This document shows positions 11,690 through 19,364 of a stretch of DNA of 64,000 nucleotides, in pieces. Made by a program: the position numbers and the translations under genes. The notes below the pieces were generated by a model. It searched no databases. It was not told where the DNA came from and saw only the letters and a program-made list of their open reading frames with translations. How positions within the stretch are numbered: the first letter of the stretch is position 1; each line of letters starts with the position of its first letter. The stretch comes from Tricholomella constricta (Eukaryota > Basidiomycota > Agaricomycetes > Agaricales > Lyophyllaceae): positions 372,001 to 436,000 of the forward strand of contig JAACJP010000004.1 in assembly GCA_013368375.1 (NCBI GenBank), written 5' to 3'.

Positions 11690-12085
11690 CTAACAAGGTT
11701 GCTCACTGTCTCTTACAGTGACGAACAAGCTTGAGAGATATGGACGATGACGAACACTAGTCTCAATCACACTCTTCTGGGCACTGCCAGGCTCGAGTAG
11801 ATATATACTAGACTTGACGAAGAATACCGAGTTTGCTCACTGTTGTGGACAGTGACGAACAAACTAATTATCAACTTGCTCACTGTTTCGTACAGTGACG
11901 GACAAGATTGACAGACAAGAACGACAGACTAGCTCACTTCGCAACTCTTCTGGGCACTGCCAGGCTCGAGCAGGAATTCCACTAGACTGAAACTGACTTT
12001 CTGGTTTGCTCACTGTTGGCGACAGTGACGAACAAACCAAACTACCAAGTTGCTCACTGTATCTTACAGTGACGAACAACCTTTG
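11690..12085 (+). repeat. Repeated stem-loop units in the element leader
   Basis: At least four units of the type TTGCTCACTGT-(5-9 nt)-ACAGTGACGAACAA occur, at about 11698-11728, 11832-11862, 11876-11906 and 12004-12077. Each can fold on itself. A second recurring block, TCTTCTGGGCACTGCCAGGCTCGAG in form, occurs at about 11767 and 11947. Function unknown. Confidence 0.8.
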
Positions 12086-12269
12086 GTAGACAGAAGCAAC
12101 AGTGAATCAACTAAGATTACTGCCTTGGTCAACAATATGACCAATGGGGGGTGAGTGCAGGCTGTATATTGGATGAAACCACTGTTATACCACACCAGAC
12201 TGGGGGGAATACTCAATTTCCTCTCCCTTATATACATTTTGGCTACCTACGCTTACTAAGCATTGATGC

Positions 12270-12860
12270 AGTACAATGAGTCATGTAGAGTCATATATTG
12301 TAAGTGAAGGAGTCAGAATGAGTCAGGGTGAGTCAGAATGTGTATTTATAGAAAGTAATGAGTCAGGATGAGTCAGAGCATATTTATAGAAATATAATGA
12401 GTCAGATGTTATAAATAAACAGCCTTGACTGTAAATGAGTCATCCTGATGCAATCTATGAGTCAGATTACATGTGTAGAGTTAAAAATAGAATGGTAATG
12501 AGTCAAGTGTTATAATGACTGTAAATGAGTCATCTAGATGCAATCCATGAGTCAGATCACATGTAGAGGGTTAATTATAGAACACTTGAGTCAGATTGTC
12601 AGAATGGAGTCATATAGACATGAGTCATGTTAAGATATGGGTTATATTTAGCACACTTGAGTCAGAATGTCAGATTTGGGTCATGTAGGCAGATGAGTCA
12701 TGTGGGGGTGTGAGTCATGCTGTCATATGAGTCATGCTTACATAAATGTCATGTGGAGCATGTGGACCATCCTGACATATGAGTCATAAAGGTGCAATGA
12801 GTCATGAGCTGCATATGAGTCATAATGACGAAACGAGTCATATGGATCCAATCAGTCAAG
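12270..12860 (+). promoter_or_regulatory. Array of about twenty TGAGTCA (AP-1/Gcn4-type) motifs
   Basis: TGAGTCA, usually as ATGAGTCAT/G, recurs about every 25-30 bp, with several one-base variants. TGA(C/G)TCA is the known binding site of fungal Gcn4/Cpc1 and metazoan AP-1 bZIP factors. The array lies within the element, between ORF1 and gag. Binding and enhancer activity are inferred, not shown. Confidence 0.65.
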
Positions 12861-12889
12861 TTCAGGAGTTATGACTAAGCTGAGGTCAT

Positions 12890-13110
12890 CTGACTTGTCC
12901 TTAGGATTACAGAATCATCAGAATGATGGAGTTAACCATTGCGCCATGTGGGCTGCTTAGTAATCTCTTATGATTATAAAGTTTTGCACCAGGCCGGGAT
13001 TGAAGCAAGGTCAAAAGTGCCAAAGCAGTAGGTGCAATTTAACCACTGAGCCATTGGGCTGTTTGTGACAAGCTAGACTTTAAACTGTTTATAAGGCAGG
13101 GATTGAACTG
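12890..13110 (-). repeat. tRNA-like relics (A-box/B-box) in the element leader
   Basis: On the minus strand, A-box-like TGGCTCAGTGG (13053-13043) pairs with B-box-like GCTTCAATCCC (13006-12996) at tRNA-like spacing. A second A-box TGGCGCAATGG (12946-12936) and another B-box AGTTCAATCCC (13109-13099) flank it. The acceptor stems do not pair, so these are not functional tRNA genes. They look like degraded tRNA- or SINE-derived pieces captured by the element. Confidence 0.5.
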
Positions 13111-13227
13111 GTGTTATAAAATATAAGACCTTTCTTTAGAGTGATCAATTCGACTGAGTGGGCTTTTTATGTCACTTTGTCTGAAACACTTTTCAGGCGT
13201 GACAGCGCGCCAGCTATTCAAGTACCT

Positions 13228-15336
13228 ATGGATGCGAAGGATGGCCGTGTTCCATTAGCGAAAGATTGGAACAACCGAGTCGCATATCAGCGTTTGAGAA
13301 ACGCTGATTTATCACGGAGCAAGTTCACGAATTATGATGATCAAGGAGTCGTCTTCGAAGGACATATGCCCGTAGATGAGATGGCGAGGCAATGGGCCTC
13401 GCAAACTCAAGGTTCGGATGGTGGACTGGGAAATGGGGCCGTCGGAAAACATAATACGACGGCGACGGCTAACAGCCGTCAAGACATGCGGGTTCGTATA
13501 AATGAACCCACTTCACACGCTCAGCCTCGATTTCAAAGTCGAGGCTACTCAATGCCTGACCCGATTCGCAGGAGTCAATCAATTGCGGACGGAATATATG
13601 CTGCTGGAGAGCAGCATAAAACTAAGATGCACGAACGGTTGCATCAACTGATACACGAGCGACTGGCTGTACGCCTATCGCTCCCTGATGGTATGAAATC
13701 TCGCCGTGCGGACTCAAAGTCCGTAGGCACTTATAGTGGAAGCGCCAAGTTTGGCGAATTGGAAGAATGGCTAGCCAGCCTTGTCGTGATGCTAGCCGTG
13801 AGCCAGTTTGGAGGAGCAGAACGCGACCAAGAGCGCGTTCTGATAACATCTGAGTTCCTTGATGGTGAAGCTCGGAAATGGTACAATCGCCATGTTATCC
13901 ATGTGAACCGCGAAAAGCAGTCCTGGACGTTTGAAGACGTCATACTAGGGCTGTACGATCGGTTCGTGCTGCCTTCAACCATGCAGGATGCTCGTAACGA
14001 CTTTAACGCCGTTACCTATTCGGCGAGCAAAGGCATACAAGGTCTGTATGACGACCTTGTGGATCATGCCATGAACATGGCAGCAAGAACGGATGATTGG
14101 ACGTTCCTGGAGAAATTTCTCAAAACACTTCCGCGCGATATGCGGAAGGCATTATTCGATGACGGGCTATCACCCGAAATCAATACAGCCCAAGAGTTCC
14201 TAGCGGTGGGCCTAGCACTTCAAGCCACCCAGAAAACGGCTGATTACTTTGAGCGGACCATAACCGCTCAGCGAAGTCAACCGAGCCAAATGCGGAAACC
14301 AGATGGAGGGCGAGTAAACGCTCCACACAATACTTTCAACAGGCCTCGACGGGTGTATGGCGCAGTAAATGAAAAGCCATATGTCAAGCCAGCGTATCAG
14401 GATCAACCTGGACGTGGAGAGCAAAAGCCCCACGTCGAAAAACCAGCGATGAAGACAGGAGATCGTCCGCGTTACGATCAACCTAAAAACCACGATCATC
14501 ACAACCATCCTCCGGGGGAAGTGTGCTTTAATTGTGGAAAACTAGGGCATTTTGCAAAAGATTGCAAACAGCCCAAGAAACAGCGAGCGTTCCTAAGGGC
14601 CGCACGTACAGCGGCACCTGACGCGGCAAGTGAGGCGGACGATGAAGACACGTCTCCTGAGGACCCGGACGGACGAGACAATGGACGCCCTGATACAGAG
14701 GCGGACAATGAAGACGAAGGCGATGAGTTCGTAGACATGGAGGTCTACGAAAATGAATACTATGCTCGGGACGATGAGACCGAGCGTATGTTTGCAATGA
14801 CAGAAGTAATTGCGTCAGAAGAACGCAATGATAAACCATCAGTTCGCAAAGTTAAAGTGCGGACGGGGAGGGACAAAATTGCTCGTCCCGTAGTTCTGAT
14901 AAAGGACAAGGAGTGCCTTGTCACCTACATTAACGTAGGTGGACATGAGGCTTGGACCCTTTGGGATTCCGGGAGTACAACTACCGGACTTACGCCGTCA
15001 TTCGCTCAAGTGGCCGATATTCGAGTATTTCCGCTGGAGGATCCATTAATCCTCCAGCTCGGGACTAAAGGAAGTCGGGCCACAGTAAACTTTGGTACGA
15101 CGGTGGAAGCCGCTCTGCCAGGGTTTAAAGGCAAGGTTTACATGGACCTTGCTAACTTTGATCGATACGACGTGATTATAGGCACGCCGTTTATGCGCGC
15201 AAATAACGTCGTGCTGGACTTTAACCGTGACGAAGTGGTCGTCAATGGAGTCGCTATACCAGCGACTAAGGTAAAAATGGAGGATACCGATGGCCGAGCT
15301 AGACGCCATCGGTCATTGGAGAAACGAAGAGAATGA
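13228..15336 (+). CDS. Gypsy Gag-protease polyprotein
   Basis: The first ATG of the frame is at 13228 (MDAKDGRVPLAKDW), giving 702 residues to UGA 15334-15336. Gag core helices span about residues 140-370 (ACKWYNR-like region GEARKWYNRHV; FVLPSTMQDARNDF). A CCHC knuckle, CFNCGKLGHFAKDC, is at 14524-14565. A Glu/Asp-rich linker follows, then a retropepsin with WDSGSTTTG (Asp codon 14965) and DVIIGTPFMRANNVVLDF. The active site is DSG rather than DTG, as in many gypsy elements. The product forms particles and matures the polyprotein. Pol lies in the same frame beyond the stop, so Pol is probably made as a Gag-Pol readthrough fusion. The DNA is dense in small inverted repeats, for example 13523-13530/13539-13546. 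Confidence 0.92.
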   Translation: MDAKDGRVPLAKDWNNRVAYQRLRNADLSRSKFTNYDDQGVVFEGHMPVDEMARQWASQTQGSDGGLGNGAVGKHNTTATANSRQDMRVRINEPTSHAQPRFQSRGYSMPDPIRRSQSIADGIYAAGEQHKTKMHERLHQLIHERLAVRLSLPDGMKSRRADSKSVGTYSGSAKFGELEEWLASLVVMLAVSQFGGAERDQERVLITSEFLDGEARKWYNRHVIHVNREKQSWTFEDVILGLYDRFVLPSTMQDARNDFNAVTYSASKGIQGLYDDLVDHAMNMAARTDDWTFLEKFLKTLPRDMRKALFDDGLSPEINTAQEFLAVGLALQATQKTADYFERTITAQRSQPSQMRKPDGGRVNAPHNTFNRPRRVYGAVNEKPYVKPAYQDQPGRGEQKPHVEKPAMKTGDRPRYDQPKNHDHHNHPPGEVCFNCGKLGHFAKDCKQPKKQRAFLRAARTAAPDAASEADDEDTSPEDPDGRDNGRPDTEADNEDEGDEFVDMEVYENEYYARDDETERMFAMTEVIASEERNDKPSVRKVKVRTGRDKIARPVVLIKDKECLVTYINVGGHEAWTLWDSGSTTTGLTPSFAQVADIRVFPLEDPLILQLGTKGSRATVNFGTTVEAALPGFKGKVYMDLANFDRYDVIIGTPFMRANNVVLDFNRDEVVVNGVAIPATKVKMEDTDGRARRHRSLEKRRE

Positions 15337-15339
15337 CTA
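15334..15339 (+). promoter_or_regulatory. Putative UGA-CUA stop-codon readthrough site between Gag and Pol
   Basis: The Gag frame ends GAA-UGA-CUA-AAA. UGA followed by CUA is a known leaky termination context in several viruses and cellular genes. The same frame stays open for 118 codons up to the first Pol ATG (15691) and on to 19236. A 7-bp stem-loop (15379-15385/15395-15401) lies 42 nt downstream. Confidence 0.7.
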
Positions 15340-18300
15340 AAAGTAACAGTAGAAGATGACGATGATCCTGATAATGAGGGTAGGCCGATAAACAGCCTAC
15401 CGGAGGATCATCCAGCACTTTTATTATCCGAGGAAGAGTTTCAAGAAACTCTTAAGGAGGGGGATAAGCCACCTCCGAAGAAGAGAAAACCCCAACGACG
15501 ACAGCAGAAGGCACAAAACGAGCCTTCGAACGAACGAGCACAGGTTGACGAGCCATGCGAAGAACATCAGCGCGATAATGAAGCGCGTAAGACGAGCGGG
15601 GCCGACAAGGATACGGAATCAGAGCCGTATACGAATACGAGTAATCGATCATTTTGGGATAGACCAAATCCACATCCACAATATGAGTGGATGTTCGACC
15701 CACGGATGCCGCAAGAATGGAACGCAGTAATAGCGTCAATGCGGGCTCACGAAGGAAGAAATGTAGGCACGCGAGGACAAGCGTACCGAAATCCACGGCC
15801 TGAGGAAGTATCGGAGCCAACGGAAATGAATTTTCCGGTGAATATACAACGGGCTAAACGGCCGTTGTATCGGTTACCAGTGAAGGATGAGAGTGACTTT
15901 GCTCTCGTAAAACTACGAGCTAGGTTTGATGTTAAACCTAGCAATAAAGACACAGCGCACATTCGCGCTGCAAGAACGGTGAACAGAAAAGGTAAGGCAC
16001 CCAATGGAGGCCTTACCGCGGAAGATTATCCACGACTTCGCCAGCAATGGCATGACGAATTCGAAGATATGGTGGGTGGTACGAAACAACAGCTACCACC
16101 CTGGCGGGAAGTCAATCACGAGATTACTCTCATCGATGATGAGAAACAGTACCAGTACCACGCGCCGAGGTGCCCAATGTCCCTTCGCGAGGAATTCTAC
16201 GCGAAGGTCAATCGGTATACGGATTCTAAATGGTGGGAGCCTCGTTCGGTGAAGCAAGCAGCGCCGCTGCTATGTATCCCGAAAAAAGACGGCTCCCTGA
16301 GAACACCCTTGGACGCACGCCAGCGTAACGATAACACGATCAAGGACGTTACGCCCTTGCCAGACCAGGAAGTTATTCGCGAAGATGTCGCTAGGGGAAA
16401 AATACGGTCCAAAATTGACTTAACGGATGCGTATGAACAAGTACGCATCCTTGAAAAAGATGTACATAAAACCGCCTTCGCAACGATAGCAGGAACATAC
16501 ATCAGTAACATCATGCAAATCGGGGACTGTAATGCTCCCGCGACATTTCAACGATTAATGACATCCATCTTTCGGGACGTCATTGGGAAGTTCATGCATG
16601 TATACTTGGACGATATATTCATATTCTCGAACTCTATTGAGGAACATGAAGACCACTTGCGAGTTGTGTTCGAACGATTACGCGAACAATCGCTCTACCT
16701 TAAATGGAAGAAATGCGAATTGTATTCGGATCGCGTTGATTGCCTTGGTCATATTATTGACGACCAAGGAATTCACCCTGACGCCGACAAACTGGCACGG
16801 ATCCGTGACTGGAGGATACCACGGAATTACAACGATATCCAACGATTCGTTGGACTTGTTAACTATCTGGGACAGTTTCTCCCAGATATATCTGCATACA
16901 CTGGTCCACTAATGGCGATGACCGAGAATGGGTCGCCATTTTATTGGAGACCAATTCATCAGCGATGCTTTGAAATGATAAAGCATATATGTTGCACAAC
17001 TCCAATTATTCGGCCGATTCAACCGAAGACAGGCGAACCAATTTGGATTATCTGTGACGCCTCCAAGTCAGGCGTCGGTGCGATGTATGGACAAGGACCT
17101 ACATGGATCCAAGCCCAGCCGGCTGGATTCATGTCCAAAAAATTCACTAATGCACAGCAGAATTATGCTGTGCATGAACTCGAGACCTTAGCTATTCTCG
17201 AAGCGTTACTTAAGTGGGAGGATAAACTTGTGGGCTATAAAATCCACATCATTACCGACCATAAAGCCCTCGAATTCTTTAAGACCCAGGTGAATTTATC
17301 ACCTAGGCAGCGTCGATGGATGGAATACATGTCGCGATTTAACTTCGACATAACCTATGTGAAAGGCGAACTGAACAAAGTCGCCGACTGTCTATCGCGA
17401 TACTTCGAGAGCGATAACCATCAAGATCGTTACGACGTCCACGACTTCGTAGCTGCTGATGCTAGAATCGATCCTACTGGTGAAGATCTACCAGTACCAC
17501 GATACCATGAAATCGTGGAAAAAGTAGTTGAGATTCGAGCGATGAAAGACGTAGAAATACGTCGAAGCAAGCGTCTTCAAGAACGCCAGGAGGATCGAGA
17601 TGTCGAGGCTCAGATAATGGAGGCTGCGGCACCAAGTACCGCATCCGGAACATCGTCACACCCTCAGAAAAGCATGAGTCCAACCGAACGGGAACGTACG
17701 GTCGGAGATATTGTCCTCGGGAGGGACACAGCTTCCCCTCCCCCAGACAAAACGGATGAAAAGATCCGTCACGACGTTATCCTTGGATACCCAAAGGATA
17801 AACTATTTTCAGTTATTCTCGCTAACCCCAGGGACTTTCGTACGTTCACCACGAAAGACAATCTCATTTGGACCACGAACGCTATAAATGATAGCGTTCT
17901 ATGTATACCGCGAGAACCCGAGCTCATCACCACAATTATTGAGCAAGCCCATAAAACTATGGGCCATTTCGGTGCTGAACGGACTACTGAATATATTCGA
18001 CGATGGTATTGGTGGCCATCACTAGCCACGACCGTGCGTACGTTTTGTAAAACGTGCGAGTACTGCCAGCAGATCAAGACGTCGAATCAAAAACCGTCAG
18101 GGAAACTACACTCCCTGCCAGTACCAACTAAGCCTTGGGATTCTATCGGAATGGACTTTATCGGTCCATTTCCAGAATCAAAGGGATATAATTACCTATG
18201 GGTAGTAATTTGTCGTATGACGAGTATGGTGCATATGATACCCATACATACGACGATGACAGCAGCCCAATTATCATGGGTATACTTATGGGAGATCGTC

Positions 18301-19236
18301 AGGCTCCATGGCCTGCCAAGCTCGATCGTAAGCGATCGAGACTCTAAGTTTACTTCACGCTGGTGGCGCGAACTACATAAGTTATTAGGAGCTAAGCTCC
18401 TAATGTCGACATCTTTCCATCCTCAGACGGATGGACAAACGGAGCGAGCCAATCGTAGTATTGGCCAGATATTTCGTGCCGTTGTGAGGCATGACCAAAA
18501 GGATTGGGTAGATTGTATACCCATGGCTGAGTTCGCGATAAATGCGAGCGTATCGGCTACTACCAAGTTCGCTCCATTTGAGCTGAATAGTGGATACATG
18601 CCGTCCATGTTGAAAGAGATACGCTCAGACAGCGTAATACCGAAGGGAATTCGAGAGTATGCGGAACGCGCATTGCAGAATATAGCGGAGGCGCATGACG
18701 CTATAATCGAAGCGCGCGTATTTCAAACGCGCGAGGCAAACAGGCGCCGATCCGCTGGTCCAGAAATAAAGGGGGGAGACTTGGTGTATTTATCCACCAA
18801 GAACTTGAACCTCCCCAAGGGACGCGCCCGTAAATTGTGCCCGAAATTCGTCGGGCCCTACAAAGTGCTGAAGGCCATGCCAGACACGTCGAACTATACG
18901 TTGGAATTACCTACGGCACTCATGGAGCGCCGGATACATCCAACATTTCATATATCGATGTTGCGCCCATACTACGCAACGAATGATACAATGTTCCCTA
19001 ATAGAACTCATCCGGAGCCCTACGATTTTGGGGCGCCGGATAATCACGAATGGTTTGTAGAAGATATTTTGGGCCATAGATGGACCCAAAATAATACTGT
19101 GGAATATCAGGTTAGGTGGAGCCTGGGAGACACCACCTGGGAACCGCACACCAATTGTAACAAGTTAGCGGCACTGGATCGCTACTTGGAACTACAAGAG
19201 GTGAAGAGCGCGTCGAGATTACCGCGACGAACCTAG
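15337..19236 (+). CDS. Gypsy Pol: RT-RNase H-integrase-chromodomain (readthrough extension of Gag)
   Basis: The frame is continuous with Gag after the UGA; the first in-frame ATG is 15691 (1,181 residues if initiated there). RT: KIDLTDAYEQV, NAPATFQRLM and the YLDD box near 16600-16614. RNase H: CDASKSGVGAMYG (Asp codon 17055), HELETLAILEAL, ITDHKAL. Integrase: HHCC finger (H...GHFGAERT, CKTCEYC) and D,D35E core (GMDFIGPF at 18147; VSDRDSKFTS; HPQTDGQTERANRS). C-terminal chromodomain, about 19040-19200 (WFVEDILGHRW, EYQVRWSLGDTTWEPHTNC), which in chromoviruses targets integration to chromatin marks. The stop is TAG 19234-19236. All catalytic residues are present, so the element may be competent. 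Confidence 0.95.
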   Translation, partial: LKVTVEDDDDPDNEGRPINSLPEDHPALLLSEEEFQETLKEGDKPPPKKRKPQRRQQKAQNEPSNERAQVDEPCEEHQRDNEARKTSGADKDTESEPYTNTSNRSFWDRPNPHPQYEWMFDPRMPQEWNAVIASMRAHEGRNVGTRGQAYRNPRPEEVSEPTEMNFPVNIQRAKRPLYRLPVKDESDFALVKLRARFDVKPSNKDTAHIRAARTVNRKGKAPNGGLTAEDYPRLRQQWHDEFEDMVGGTKQQLPPWREVNHEITLIDDEKQYQYHAPRCPMSLREEFYAKVNRYTDSKWWEPRSVKQAAPLLCIPKKDGSLRTPLDARQRNDNTIKDVTPLPDQEVIREDVARGKIRSKIDLTDAYEQVRILEKDVHKTAFATIAGTYISNIMQIGDCNAPATFQRLMTSIFRDVIGKFMHVYLDDIFIFSNSIEEHEDHLRVVFERLREQSLYLKWKKCELYSDRVDCLGHIIDDQGIHPDADKLARIRDWRIPRNYNDIQRFVGLVNYLGQFLPDISAYTGPLMAMTENGSPFYWRPIHQRCFEMIKHICCTTPIIRPIQPKTGEPIWIICDASKSGVGAMYGQGPTWIQAQPAGFMSKKFTNAQQNYAVHELETLAILEALLKWEDKLVGYKIHIITDHKALEFFKTQVNLSPRQRRWMEYMSRFNFDITYVKGELNKVADCLSRYFESDNHQDRYDVHDFVAADARIDPTGEDLPVPRYHEIVEKVVEIRAMKDVEIRRSKRLQERQEDRDVEAQIMEAAAPSTASGTSSHPQKSMSPTERERTVGDIVLGRDTASPPPDKTDEKIRHDVILGYPKDKLFSVILANPRDFRTFTTKDNLIWTTNAINDSVLCIPREPELITTIIEQAHKTMGHFGAERTTEYIRRWYWWPSLATTVRTFCKTCEYCQQIKTSNQKPSGKLHSLPVPTKPWDSIGMDFIGPFPESKGYNYLWVVICRMTSMVHMIPIHTTMTAAQLSWVYLWEIVRLHGLPSSIVSDRDSKFTSRWWRELHKLLGAKLLMSTSFHPQTDGQTERANRSIGQIFRAVVRHDQKDWVDCIPMAEFAINASVSATTKFAPFELNSGYMPSMLKEIRSDSVIPKGIREYAERALQNIAEAHDAIIEARVFQTREANRRRSAGPEIKGGDLVYLSTKNLNLPKGRARKLCPKFVGPYKVLKAMPDTSNYTLELPTALMERRIHPTFHISMLRPYYATNDTMFPNRTHPEPYDFGAPDNHEWFVEDILGHRWTQNNTVEYQVRWSLGDTTWEPHTNCNKLAALDRYLELQEVKSASRLPRRT

Positions 19237-19364
19237 AATGTGGCGCGGTCATGTGACCACGGCGATCAAGAAAATTACATAACCATCAAAAGTTATGACA
19301 GAAGGTTAAATATGTTTGGCGCTAGACGCGCAACCGATTTTCAACCCTCTCAACACAAACCAAC

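Noticed and set aside
11690..12860. CRISPR-like array
   Set aside because: The repeats are self-complementary or motif repeats with irregular spacing inside a eukaryotic retrotransposon; no cas genes and no regular spacers.
12990..13060. Functional tRNA gene on the minus strand
   Set aside because: A- and B-box motifs are present, but acceptor and anticodon stems do not pair.
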